From contig NZ_JAAGNX010000001.1 in the NCBI RefSeq assembly GCF_010500615.1, forward strand, positions 372,001 through 436,000: DNA of 64,000 bases. Reading direction: 5' to 3'. Below the pieces are notes generated by a model. It saw nothing but the letters and a program-made list of their open reading frames with translations, ran no database searches and was not told where the DNA came from. Shown piece by piece: positions 1 to 7,615 of the stretch. How positions within the stretch are numbered: position 1 is the stretch's first letter; the number at the start of each line of letters is the position of its first letter. This stretch comes from Oceanipulchritudo coccoides (lineage in GTDB: Bacteria; Verrucomicrobiota; Verrucomicrobiia; Opitutales; Oceanipulchritudinaceae). The translations under genes and the position numbers were made by a program.

Positions 1-799
1 TTGCCGGAGATTCGACGACAAGGAAAAGAACAAGAATACTGCCCCGAAGGAACCAGCCCGTCCTTATCCAACCCATGGATTCAAAGACAAAACTGGCGAT
101 AACGAGAAGGCCACAGCTCCCCGCAAAAGCAGCCCGTCTCAACCAGGGGAGCGTGAAGCTCCGGCTTTCCGGAAAGTTCTGACGGTGCGACATCCCAAAG
201 AAGCGCGGAATAAAAAAGGCGCCGACCCCCATTACGGGAAGGAGAAGAAACCCTTGGTTGAGGAGTAAGCGGGATAGAGGAAAGGCCAAGCCTGGCAAGG
301 CGTCGGGAATTGTCTGAATCCCGATCTGCAGAAGGGTTCCAATCAGTGCGCAGAGCAGTCCGAGAAAAACAAGAACAAAGGCGGGTGGGGGAAGATCCCG
401 GCGGTCACGGAAACGTGTCATTAAGAGCATGACAAAGCTCCCCAGTAACAGGAAGTGAATGATATCCCCGGTAATGTGCCTGTGCACGAGGTGCATGGTG
501 CTCAGCAATGCCAATCCTGTTGCCGCTGAGACTGTGTGACTGAATCGAAACCCCCTTACTTCCAGCATCCTCGGCATGGCGGTCCCGAGGAACCCAAGCA
601 CGAACGCAGTCATGTGCCCCTGGATCATGATGCGCGAATGGGATAGTCCGGGATAGGCTTCCAGAAGACCGCTACTCCATGCCGGCCATAAGGCGATTCC
701 CAACACCCCCAGGATAAGGCCGGCGGGAAACAGCAAACGGAAAGGTTCGCCTTCATTGACCAAGTCAATGAACGAGGCGCGTTGTTTGATCGCTGACAT
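1..799 (-). CDS. nnrS: NnrS family membrane protein (C-terminus beyond window)
   Basis: Reading leftward from the ATG at 799 there is an open frame of 266 codons that reaches the left edge, so the C-terminus is missing. The protein is almost entirely hydrophobic, with about seven membrane segments visible. It carries the NnrS-type N-terminal block: FRLLFPAG near residue 20, then QGHMTAFVLGFLGTAMPRM near residue 60, which is a His followed by G and P in one helix. NnrS proteins are heme- and copper-containing membrane proteins linked to nitric oxide stress and denitrification; the exact chemistry is not settled. Context supports this: an FNR/DNR box lies 41.5 bp upstream and a DNR-like regulator is the next gene. 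Identification rests on this N-terminal motif and context. Confidence 0.8.
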   Translation of the reverse strand, partial: MSAIKQRASFIDLVNEGEPFRLLFPAGLILGVLGIALWPAWSSGLLEAYPGLSHSRIMIQGHMTAFVLGFLGTAMPRMLEVRGFRFSHTVSAATGLALLSTMHLVHRHITGDIIHFLLLGSFVMLLMTRFRDRRDLPPPAFVLVFLGLLCALIGTLLQIGIQTIPDALPGLAFPLSRLLLNQGFLLLPVMGVGAFFIPRFFGMSHRQNFPESRSFTLPWLRRAAFAGSCGLLVIASFVFESMGWIRTGWFLRGSILVLFLVVESPA

Positions 800-833
800 C
801 CGAATATCCTACCGCACAAATGGGACTCCCGCC

Positions 834-847
834 TTGATCTTGGTCAA
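834..847 (-). promoter_or_regulatory. FNR/DNR-type operator for nnrS
   Basis: TTGATCTTGGTCAA fits TTGAT-N4-RTCAA. Its centre (840.5) is exactly 41.5 bp from the A of the nnrS ATG at 799, and TAGGAT at 811-806 occupies the -12 to -7 slot expected for a class II FNR-activated promoter. Other copies of the box lie at 1600-1613 and 4401-4414. Confidence 0.8.
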
Positions 848-861
848 AGTCAGGCTGGTAA

Positions 862-1578
862 CTATTGTTCGACAAGGTATTGACGGAGCCCATCAAGATC
901 GAGGATGCGAATGACCGGTCCATCCACCTCAATCAGGTTTTCCTTGCGAAAACGGGCCAGAGCACGGGAAAGGGTCTCGCTCGAAACGCCGAGTTGTCCG
1001 GCAAGCACCTTCTTGCTTGAGGTTAAACGAACAACGGCGCCCTCATCCCTCTCAATCATCGGACAGAGACGGAGGAGGTAATGGGCAAGGCGACTCTCGA
1101 TGCGCTTGAATTTCTGGTCCTCCATTGTCTGAACCAGATGCTTCAGGTGAAAACTCATTGAGGTAAGCATGCGCAGGGCCAGCTCCGGTGTTCGCATGAT
1201 GAGGGCGCGAAAATCGGTTCTGCGGACCAGTACGACGATACTGGATTCGAGGGCGACCGCATTCGCCGGATAGCTTTGAAAGGTGGTCAGGCAGATTTCC
1301 GCGAAGCAATTGTAGGGGCGGAATATGGCGATGACCTGCTCCCGTCCGTCGGGCGTGACCCGGTTCACATGAATAGCGCCCTGCTGTACGATGAAAAAGC
1401 CCTGGGCTTTCTCATTTTCCCGGAAGAGTGTTTCACCCTTGTTCAAGCGGATGGTGTCACAGGTCGCTGCGATATTTTCCAGATCAGGTGGGGACATGTC
1501 AGCGAAGAGGGGACACTGACGCAGGGTTCCAAGGAGCACCGTCATTCTAGCCTCATCCATTGCCGAATAGTTGCTCAT
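862..1578 (-). CDS. Crp/Fnr family regulator, DNR/NNR-like
   Basis: This 238-residue protein has a cyclic-nucleotide-like sensor domain (about residues 20-140), a dimer helix (about 140-170) and a winged HTH (about 175-235). The recognition helix reads SSETLSRAL near residue 200, containing the E-x-x-S-R of FNR and DNR proteins that read TTGAT half-sites. Cysteines are at 22, 40, 91, 96 and 172, without the CX2C cluster of oxygen-sensing FNR, so an NO-responsive (DNR/NNR) role is more likely; this is inference. The start at 1578 has a GAAAG just upstream; an alternative ATG is codon 7. A perfect FNR box is centred 28.5 bp upstream, a position better suited to autorepression than activation. 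It probably governs the flanking nnrS, DUF2249 and nos transcription units. Confidence 0.88.
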   Translation of the reverse strand: MSNYSAMDEARMTVLLGTLRQCPLFADMSPPDLENIAATCDTIRLNKGETLFRENEKAQGFFIVQQGAIHVNRVTPDGREQVIAIFRPYNCFAEICLTTFQSYPANAVALESSIVVLVRRTDFRALIMRTPELALRMLTSMSFHLKHLVQTMEDQKFKRIESRLAHYLLRLCPMIERDEGAVVRLTSSKKVLAGQLGVSSETLSRALARFRKENLIEVDGPVIRILDLDGLRQYLVEQ

Positions 1579-1599
1579 CTTTCAAAAGTCGCACTGGAA

Positions 1600-1613
1600 T
1601 TGATGCAAATCAA
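1600..1613. promoter_or_regulatory. Perfect FNR/DNR box in divergent promoter
   Basis: TTGATGCAAATCAA is a perfect TTGAT-N4-ATCAA palindrome lying between the regulator (leftward) and the DUF2249 gene (rightward). Its centre is 41.5 bp from the rightward ATG at 1648, with TAAGGT at 1636-1641 in the -10 slot. To the left it would sit over the promoter of the regulator gene itself. Confidence 0.85.
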
Positions 1614-1647
1614 GGAAGATCAGGCATTAAGTCTTTAAGGTGAAGCC

Positions 1648-2109
1648 ATGAAGCCGGATTGGATAGAACTGGATGTGCGGCCTACACTGGCTGCAGGACG
1701 CGAGCCTTTTGCGCTCATCATGAATTCCCTGGATGCCTTGGAAAGTGGTCAGGGTTTACGGCTGACCGCGCCGTTTTACCCGAAGCCCCTGGTGGAGATG
1801 CTGAAGCAGCAGGGTTGGAAAACCGAGGAGCGCAAGCTGGAAGGAGATGATTGGGAAGTGCAGATCCGTCGTGGAAGCGAAGAAACTTCAGGCGCTGCCG
1901 TAGAACTCGACCTGAGGGAGCTGGCTCCGCCTGAACCGATGGTGCGCATTCTTGAAGCCCTGGAAGTGATGGAGAGCGAAAAAAAGCTGGTCGCGCTTAC
2001 ACCCTTTTATCCGGAAAACCTGTTGCCCCTGCTGAAAGAACGCGGGTTCCAGTGGGAAATCGAACGGGACCGCGGGCAAAGTTGCCGCATAACCATCCAT
2101 CAGGCATGA
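1648..2109 (+). CDS. Tandem DUF2249 protein
   Basis: A 153-residue cytosolic protein made of two DUF2249 repeats (about 5-75 and 84-152). Each begins with an ELDVR/ELDLRE-type strand and contains an ALEVMES/SLDALES helix followed by L-x-P-F-Y-P-x-x-L. DUF2249 proteins have a TusA-like fold and are repeatedly found beside nitric oxide reductase, NnrS and Fe-S repair genes, but their reaction is not established. Here the gene leads an operon with the membrane protein at 2106 (stop and start overlap as ATGA) and the DUF59 gene at 3410. An AAGGTGA Shine-Dalgarno-like stretch overlaps the predicted -10 element. The upstream FNR/DNR box predicts induction under anoxia or NO. Confidence 0.8.
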   Translation: MKPDWIELDVRPTLAAGREPFALIMNSLDALESGQGLRLTAPFYPKPLVEMLKQQGWKTEERKLEGDDWEVQIRRGSEETSGAAVELDLRELAPPEPMVRILEALEVMESEKKLVALTPFYPENLLPLLKERGFQWEIERDRGQSCRITIHQA

Positions 2110-3413
2110 AGCCAGCCACTCCGTCCTCCGGTGTAGTGGCGCGCCCCGCGTTGACACTCAGCTTTTTTGCCACGGGGTTTGTTTCCCTCTTCCTTGTTCT
2201 TTGCTGGATTGGAATCCGTCCGGAAACGCTCATGGGGAGCTATTACCAGCCAGCCTTGCTGGCGCTGGTGCACGCGGTGGTCCTTGGCTGGCTCGGGTCC
2301 ATTTTCATCGGGGCGGCTTACCAGCTCGGGCCGGTCATTGCCGAGCGTTCTCTTCGCTGGCCATGTCTCGGATGGGTGAACCTCGGGTTGCACCTCGGCG
2401 GTTTTCCGATCATGGTCCACGGCTTCGGGAGTGGTGATTACCATTGGGTGCTCATCGGAGGATCCTGTGTGAGTGCCGGGTTCCTGCTCTTTATCGTGGC
2501 ACAGGTGGGAACAGCCAGTTCCCGGTGGCGGGCTGATGCTGTTGGATGCAGCCTCGTCATTGCCTGGTTCTGGTTGGCGATTACCCTTGCTATAGGTTTG
2601 TACATGGCCTGGAGCCGGGTCCAGGGTGTCGGGATGGCGCCTTCACCGTGGCTGCGTGCCCATGCCATCGTCGGCCTGATCGGGTTCTTTCTAACGGTTT
2701 TCAACGCTGTCAGCCTGCGGCTTGTTCCGATGTTTGCGGTGACTGAGGTTCAATCCAAGGGCCGAATCTGGGGTTCGCTGATAGTGACCCAGATAGGCCT
2801 GCAAATCGTTACCCCAGGAGTGTTATCGATGAACAGTATTTTCAATTGGACAGCTGCCCTGCTGCTCTTCGTCGGGCAGTCCCTTTTTGTCTGGGAGATT
2901 GTCGCTCAGCTTTTACGCCGTCACCGCAAGCTCGATGCTCCATTGAAGTGGTTTGTTCTGTCCGTTGCGTGGTTGCCGGCAGCCCTTGCCGGGCTTCTCC
3001 TTCTGCTGGTAAGGCTTCCATGGAATTTCATCAACCTTGATCCGGCACAGGGAGCCGTCCTCGTCGTGGCCGTCTTCCTTGCCGGATGCCTGACAACGGC
3101 CATTCTCGGGATGAGCTTTAAGATTGTTCCCTTTCTGGTCTGGCAGGGTGCCTATGCCCGGCATTTGGGGCGGAGGCGGACACCGATGTTGAGTGACCTT
3201 GTTTCCCCGATTCTTTTCCGGGTTTCGGTCATCTTCACGAATGGAGGAACGGTTGGTCTTGTTGTCGCCCTGGCCCTGCAATCTTCCGATGTCCTACGCT
3301 GGACAGCCTTTTCCTTCGCGGTGGGCTTACTCGCCGTTATGGTCAATTATGCGATGGCCTTGAAGCATTTCTGGAAACCTCGTCTCGAAACTTTGCAAAG
3401 GTCTCTGTCATGA
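2106..3413 (+). CDS. Polytopic heme-copper-oxidase-like membrane protein
   Basis: About 435 residues with roughly twelve hydrophobic helices. ATG 2106 is chosen because it overlaps the preceding TGA (ATGA), although an upstream in-frame start at 2052 is possible. Two helices carry the same pattern of His, then G, then P: LLALVHAVVLGWLG...LGPV (His56) and LRAHAIVGLIGFFLTV...LVPMF (His186). NnrS has a similar motif, and so does the low-spin heme site of cbb3/NOR-type oxidase subunit I. The six-histidine catalytic site of true oxidases is not evident. It is best described as a putative heme-binding NO-response membrane protein of the NnrS / subunit-I-like group. It lies between DUF2249 and DUF59 genes and shares their promoter. 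Confidence 0.6.
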   Translation: MKPATPSSGVVARPALTLSFFATGFVSLFLVLCWIGIRPETLMGSYYQPALLALVHAVVLGWLGSIFIGAAYQLGPVIAERSLRWPCLGWVNLGLHLGGFPIMVHGFGSGDYHWVLIGGSCVSAGFLLFIVAQVGTASSRWRADAVGCSLVIAWFWLAITLAIGLYMAWSRVQGVGMAPSPWLRAHAIVGLIGFFLTVFNAVSLRLVPMFAVTEVQSKGRIWGSLIVTQIGLQIVTPGVLSMNSIFNWTAALLLFVGQSLFVWEIVAQLLRRHRKLDAPLKWFVLSVAWLPAALAGLLLLLVRLPWNFINLDPAQGAVLVVAVFLAGCLTTAILGMSFKIVPFLVWQGAYARHLGRRRTPMLSDLVSPILFRVSVIFTNGGTVGLVVALALQSSDVLRWTAFSFAVGLLAVMVNYAMALKHFWKPRLETLQRSLS

Positions 3414-3709
3414 TTCCTGAAAACGATATCATTGAATGCCTGCGCCTTGTTCCCGATCCGGAACTCGGGCTGAATATTGTTGATCTGGGAATGGTTGAGC
3501 AAGTCGACCAGCGTGAAGGGCACCTGCGGGTGCAGATTGTCCTGACTTCTCCGGGTTGCCCGTTAAGCGGCAGTATAGCCGATGCGGTTGATGTGACACT
3601 TCGGACCCTGCCAGGAGTGGAAACAGTCATGGTGGAATTTCCTCCAGACATTCAATGGGGGCCCAAACGACTCACGCCCGAGGCGAGGCGGATACTCTGG
3701 GGCGAGTAA
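3410..3709 (+). CDS. DUF59 / MIP18-family Fe-S assembly-type protein
   Basis: A 99-residue protein of the DUF59 family (PaaD/SufT/MIP18). The typical features are LRLVPDPELGLNIVDLGMV near the N-terminus and TSPGCPLSGSIADAV in the middle, with the family Cys (about residue 48) retained. Family members help assemble or repair Fe-S clusters. Its ATG overlaps the TGA of the membrane protein (ATGA), so it is the third gene of the operon that starts at 1648. Co-expression under an FNR/DNR box suggests repair of NO-damaged metal centres; that role is inferred from context. Confidence 0.82.
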   Translation: MIPENDIIECLRLVPDPELGLNIVDLGMVEQVDQREGHLRVQIVLTSPGCPLSGSIADAVDVTLRTLPGVETVMVEFPPDIQWGPKRLTPEARRILWGE

Positions 3710-3716
3710 TAATAAA

Positions 3717-3741
3717 AAAGCCCCGACATGGTCGGGGCTTT
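3717..3741. terminator. Bidirectional Rho-independent terminator
   Basis: AAAGCCCCGAC - ATG - GTCGGGGCTTT forms a perfect 11-bp stem with a 3-nt loop, with A and T tracts on the two sides. It lies between the convergent DUF59 (+) and sco (-) genes. Confidence 0.9.
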
Positions 3742-3771
3742 AAGATGAGTCAGCAGCAATGCTCGAGGTAT

Positions 3772-4365
3772 TTATTCGATCCCGACTGCCTCCAATACCT
3801 CTTCCGTTGTCCAGGCATTGCCTCGCCAGATCCGCTTGATGGTTCCGTCGGGCGATATCAAAGCGGTGCAAAGGGTGTGATTGAGTATCCCGCCGTCTTT
3901 GTTGCGGTGAACACGAAAGTCACGGGTAAGGGAGTCGATCGTGGCAGTGTCGGCGGTAGCGAAGTTCCAGGTCGCGGGATCGGCACCAACCGCTTTTGCA
4001 TATTCCTTCAGCAATTCAGGACGATCAAACTCGGGATCCAGCGAGATGCTGAGTAATCGCAATCCGGTATACCCCTTTTCCTGAATGGCTTCCTGTACGT
4101 CCTCAAACTGTTTGGCCATTCGGGGACAGAATTCCATTGCTGCGCAGCGCGTGAAAATGAAGGTGATGAGCGTTTGGCGCTCGCCGACAAGGGTGATCGG
4201 CTGGTTTCTTTCGCTGATCAGCGAGGGGGTGGGCGAACGGTCCCCTTCGCGGACTATTTCGCCGCTTGTTATACCGGGAGCAGCGAGAAGAAGGGCACAC
4301 AACAAAGCCTGAGGAATGCATGTGGAACTCCTGTGGAGGATTTTCATTATATGGATTGAATTCAT
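3772..4365 (-). CDS. SCO1/SenC-type copper chaperone / thioredoxin-fold protein
   Basis: A 197-residue exported protein with a signal peptide over about residues 8-36 and a Sco thioredoxin fold. The copper-site pair is FTRCAAMEFCPRM, with Cys74 and Cys80 as CX5C rather than the usual CX3C, and the distal ligand is His163 in LNHTLCTAL. Sco proteins deliver or reduce copper at CuA sites; NosZ has a CuA site and the nosZ operon is divergent, so CuA maturation of NosZ is the likely job. The ATG at 4365 has one predicted leader base if the FNR-dependent promoter is used. ATG 4347 (MKILHRSS) gives a shorter signal peptide and remains possible. Confidence 0.85.
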   Translation of the reverse strand: MNSIHIMKILHRSSTCIPQALLCALLLAAPGITSGEIVREGDRSPTPSLISERNQPITLVGERQTLITFIFTRCAAMEFCPRMAKQFEDVQEAIQEKGYTGLRLLSISLDPEFDRPELLKEYAKAVGADPATWNFATADTATIDSLTRDFRVHRNKDGGILNHTLCTALISPDGTIKRIWRGNAWTTEEVLEAVGIE

Positions 4366-4400
4366 GTTTCCGAGTATAAGGCCGGTTTGGGACTCAAGCC

Positions 4401-4414
4401 TTGATGCATGTCAA
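4401..4414. promoter_or_regulatory. FNR/DNR box shared by sco and nos operon
   Basis: TTGATGCATGTCAA lies between divergent sco and cupredoxin-nosZ. At 41.5 bp to the left the TSS would be 4366, with a good -10 (TATACT, 4378-4373). At 41.5 bp to the right it would be 4449, with TAAACT at 4437-4442. One box is therefore placed to activate both directions. Confidence 0.85.
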
Positions 4415-4450
4415 GGAAAGGTGAAGGCAGGTGAGTTAAACTGCTCTCAT

Positions 4451-4963
4451 ATGATAAAAAACAAACTAATTACCATAACCACCGCCCTTTTGCTGGGTGT
4501 GATCCTCTCTGGTTGCGGAAAGTCCGATTCATCGGGTTCTGCCTCCAGTGCAAAAGCTGCTGCCGAGCCCAAGGCAACACCTGACACGTTCATTATCATC
4601 GAGGCTAACGACAAGATGAAGTTCAACAAGGAGAGCTTCACTGTGGGAAGCGGCGATACGGTCCAACTGACATTAAAGAATGTCGGGACGATGCCAAAGT
4701 TCTCGATGGGGCATAATGTTGTCATTCTCGAGAAGGGATCAAGCGGGAAGGAATTTGCGGAGGCCGCGATGAACAGCGCCGCCAGCGATTACATACCCGC
4801 CACGAAGACCGGAGAGATTGTCGCTCACACAAAACTCCTGGGTGGCGGCGAGGAGGACACCATCGTCTTTGTCGCGCCATCCTCAAAAGGGGAATACCCC
4901 TTCATCTGCTCCTTTCCGGGCCACTTTCAGGTCTCGATGAAGGGTGTCATGCACGTGAATTAA
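4451..4963 (+). CDS. Azurin/plastocyanin-like cupredoxin lipoprotein
   Basis: About 170 residues from ATG 4451, which directly precedes a lipoprotein signal (lipobox LSGC, Cys22). The open frame extends further upstream, but that part overlaps the promoter region. The cupredoxin domain spans about 47-170 with type 1 copper ligands His88 (MGHNVVI), Cys153 and His158 (CSFPGH) and Met163. Azurin-type proteins transfer single electrons. The gene is 18 bp upstream of nosZ and probably supplies electrons to its CuA centre, replacing or supplementing cytochrome c; this is inferred from position. No clear Shine-Dalgarno is seen within 12 bp of the start. Confidence 0.87.
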   Translation: MIKNKLITITTALLLGVILSGCGKSDSSGSASSAKAAAEPKATPDTFIIIEANDKMKFNKESFTVGSGDTVQLTLKNVGTMPKFSMGHNVVILEKGSSGKEFAEAAMNSAASDYIPATKTGEIVAHTKLLGGGEEDTIVFVAPSSKGEYPFICSFPGHFQVSMKGVMHVN

Positions 4964-4981
4964 GCAAAGGAAAGATTACCA

Positions 4982-6871
4982 ATGAAATACAAATTCAGTA
5001 GCTCGATAATTCTCGGATCCATTCTTGCCGCACTCCTTGGGGGGTGCTCCGCAGGGGATCCTGAAACAGCGAACACCTCGGGGGATTCACTTGCCGAAAA
5101 GAGCTTTGTTGCTCCGGGAGAAAAGGATGAATTCTACCTCTTCTATTCGGGTGGACATTCTGGACAGGTTTTTGTCGCTGGTATTCCCTCCATGCGGCAC
5201 ATAGTGACCATCCCTGTCTTTTCCCCGTATCCAGGAACTGGATACGGATTTGATGATGAATCCCGTGCCATGTTGGGGGAATACACATGGGGAGATGTCC
5301 ACCACCCCGGACTTTCCCAGACAGACAGTCTGTATGACGGACGCTGGCTTTTTGTGAATGACAATGCAAACAACCGCGTCGCCCGGATTGATCTCCGGGA
5401 CTTCAAGACCAAGCAGATCCTTGGGCCGATTCCGAATTCAAGCGGCAATCATGGGTCGTCATTTGTCACCGAAAACACGGAATACATTCTTGTCGCAACG
5501 CGGTTCTCCGTTCCTCTCCCTAAAGGACGTGTGGCTCCAATGGAATCGTATGCAGATGAGTTCAACGGCATGGTAAGCGGTATCAAGGTGGATCAGGAAA
5601 CTGGTGAGATGAGTCTGGGTTGGCAGATACTGACGCCGCCGTTCAACTGGGACTTGGGATCCACAGGAAAAGGCCCAAGCAGCGGATGGGCATTCTGGAC
5701 ATCCTATAACACGGAAATGGCCCATGAAACTCTGGAAGTGAATGCCAGTCAGCGGGACCGTGACTATGCTGCCTTTGTGAACTGGAAATCCGCTGAACAA
5801 GCCGTAGCGGATGGCAAAGCCGAAATGATTGACGGCGTGCCGGTCTTGGATCCGTCGGCCGTGCCCGGAGTCATGTACTTCGTTCCCGTCGGGAAATCCC
5901 CGCATGGCGTTGATACCGATCCCTCCGGCCGATGGATTGTTGCCTCCGGGAAGCTGCAGCCAACGACAACGGTTTATGATTTCGAGAAGGTTCTGGCGGC
6001 CATTGAAGCGGAAGATTTTCAGGATACTTTCCGGGGCATCCCCGTACTCAATTATGATGCGATAGCGGAGGGAGAGGTTCCGGTGGGCCTTGGACCTCTG
6101 CATACACAGTACGATGGTGAAGGGAATGCCTACACATCGCTTTACATTGAGTCAGCTGTGGCAAAGTGGAAGCTGCCTCCCTGGACAGAGGAGCAGCGTG
6201 CGGACATGGAAAGTATCGTTACCGACAAGATGCCCGTACACTTTAATATCGGACACCTTGTTGTCGGGGGCAGTGACACCCGTGAGCCCTATGGGAAATG
6301 GCTGGTCGCCATGAACAAGCTGTCGAAGGGACGCCATGCAAATGTCGGGCCCTCACAGCCCGAATCCAGTCAGCTCATTGATATCAGCGGCGAGAAGATG
6401 GAAATGGTCTTTGAAGCCTACACGGAACCGGAGCCGCACTTCGCACAGATTCTCAAAGTGGATGCCATTGAACCTATCGAGGTATATCCTAAGGCAGAGA
6501 ATCATCATCCGCATGCAGTCTGGAGCCTTGATGAGGGAACGACCTGGCGTGAAGGGGATACGGTCCATGCAAAGATAGTTGCCGTGCGCAGCCGCTTCGG
6601 ACCGGAAAAGATTGAAGCTAAAGTTGGCGACAAGCTCGTCATTCACGTCACCAATATTGAGCAAACCTCCGACATGATTCATGGATTAGGGATTTCGGAG
6701 CATAACATCAATGTGGTCATTGATCCCGGGGAAACCAAAACCATCACCCTGGACCTTAAGAAACCGGGTGTGTTTCCATTCTACTGCACCAACTTCTGTT
6801 CCGCACTGCACCAGGAAATGCAGGGGTATCTTGTAGTGGAACCAGCGGGTGAAACGGCAATGTCCCAATAG
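4982..6871 (+). CDS. nosZ: Nitrous oxide reductase, clade II (lipoprotein type)
   Basis: NosZ reduces N2O to N2 in the periplasm. The 629-residue protein has an N-terminal seven-bladed propeller with CuZ histidines (DVHHPG, His107/108) and a C-terminal cupredoxin domain. The CuA motif FYCTNFCSALHQEM is complete (Cys602, Cys606, His610, Met613), with a further His in DMIHGLG. The export signal is a Sec lipoprotein signal (LLGGC, Cys22), without the twin arginine of clade I enzymes, which places it in clade II. AAAGGAAAG provides a good ribosome site. It is the second gene of the cupredoxin-nosZ-nosB-nosD-nosF-nosY operon. All key residues seen are intact, so an active enzyme is expected. Confidence 0.97.
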   Translation: MKYKFSSSIILGSILAALLGGCSAGDPETANTSGDSLAEKSFVAPGEKDEFYLFYSGGHSGQVFVAGIPSMRHIVTIPVFSPYPGTGYGFDDESRAMLGEYTWGDVHHPGLSQTDSLYDGRWLFVNDNANNRVARIDLRDFKTKQILGPIPNSSGNHGSSFVTENTEYILVATRFSVPLPKGRVAPMESYADEFNGMVSGIKVDQETGEMSLGWQILTPPFNWDLGSTGKGPSSGWAFWTSYNTEMAHETLEVNASQRDRDYAAFVNWKSAEQAVADGKAEMIDGVPVLDPSAVPGVMYFVPVGKSPHGVDTDPSGRWIVASGKLQPTTTVYDFEKVLAAIEAEDFQDTFRGIPVLNYDAIAEGEVPVGLGPLHTQYDGEGNAYTSLYIESAVAKWKLPPWTEEQRADMESIVTDKMPVHFNIGHLVVGGSDTREPYGKWLVAMNKLSKGRHANVGPSQPESSQLIDISGEKMEMVFEAYTEPEPHFAQILKVDAIEPIEVYPKAENHHPHAVWSLDEGTTWREGDTVHAKIVAVRSRFGPEKIEAKVGDKLVIHVTNIEQTSDMIHGLGISEHNINVVIDPGETKTITLDLKKPGVFPFYCTNFCSALHQEMQGYLVVEPAGETAMSQ

Positions 6872-6899
6872 CCGGATGCTCTGATTAATGAATTAAGCA

Positions 6900-6947
6900 G
6901 CCTGGCAACGGAACCGTCATATTCGGCGGTTCCGTTTGCGGGCCAGC
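6900..6947 (+). other. Stem-loop between nosZ and nosB
   Basis: AACGGAACCG (6907-6916) pairs with CGGTTCCGTT (6927-6936), and outer arms CTGGC / GCCAG extend it. There is no T-tract after the stem, so it is more likely an mRNA-stabilising or partly attenuating element than a full terminator. Confidence 0.6.
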
Positions 6948-6961
6948 TTTGAAGGTAAGAA

Positions 6962-7615
6962 ATGAAGAACCCGCTGAAATCATCATCCGAGACAAATCTT
7001 CCCTGGTGGCGGCGTGAATTGCGATTCCTTGACCGTGCACTCAATCCGCTGTCAAGAGGCCTAATGCTCGTGGCAGCAGTATTGTTTGCCCTTGTTGTCC
7101 TGTTTCCGCTCTGGCGCATCACCTTGGTGGCCCCCCAGTACCAGGAGGGCCTTCGCTTGACCATTTACGCCTATCAGCTTGTGGGTGGAAACGGTGGGCA
7201 GGATCTTGTCGAGATCAACAACCTCAATCACTACATTGGAATGAAACCGATTGAGGAGTCCGACTTTGTCGAGATCACATGGCTCCCTTTCGTGCTGGGG
7301 ATTTTCGTGATTCTTTCTCTGCGGGCGGCCGTTCTTGGTCGAATCAGCCAGGTTATTGATATCCTGGTGTTGTTTACCTATCTGGGCCTGTTTTCCTTGG
7401 GCTTGTTTTACCATCGTCTGTACACTTACGGGCATGACCTGGATCCAAAAGCGCCGATGACGATTGAGCCCTTTACACCAGTTATCATCGGGAAAAACAA
7501 AATCGCGAATTTTGTCCAGTGGAGTTACCCGTCTGTTGGCGGTTGGCTTATGCTGCTCATTCCTGTCGTTCTTGTCCTCGCGGTCTGGTTTTCCCGGAAG
7601 GGGAGGAGAGCATGA
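6962..7615 (+). CDS. NosB-like integral membrane protein
   Basis: A 217-residue protein with about four membrane helices (about 33-52, 107-123, 131-150, 191-211). Between helices 1 and 2 is an external loop with LNHYIGMKPI, and later PFTPVIIGKNKIANF; both are conserved blocks in the small polytopic protein that follows nosZ in clade II clusters (called NosB in Wolinella). Its role is unknown but is linked to the nos electron path or maturation. AAGGTAAG is the ribosome site. Its stop overlaps the nosD start (ATGA), so the two are translationally coupled. The assignment depends on position and these motifs. Confidence 0.68.
   Translation: MKNPLKSSSETNLPWWRRELRFLDRALNPLSRGLMLVAAVLFALVVLFPLWRITLVAPQYQEGLRLTIYAYQLVGGNGGQDLVEINNLNHYIGMKPIEESDFVEITWLPFVLGIFVILSLRAAVLGRISQVIDILVLFTYLGLFSLGLFYHRLYTYGHDLDPKAPMTIEPFTPVIIGKNKIANFVQWSYPSVGGWLMLLIPVVLVLAVWFSRKGRRA

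Noticed and set aside
1565-1613. FNR-box activation of the regulator's own gene
   Set aside because: A -41.5 placement would start RNA at 1565, inside the gene, and the -10 slot reads TGAGCA; repression or a separate promoter is more likely.
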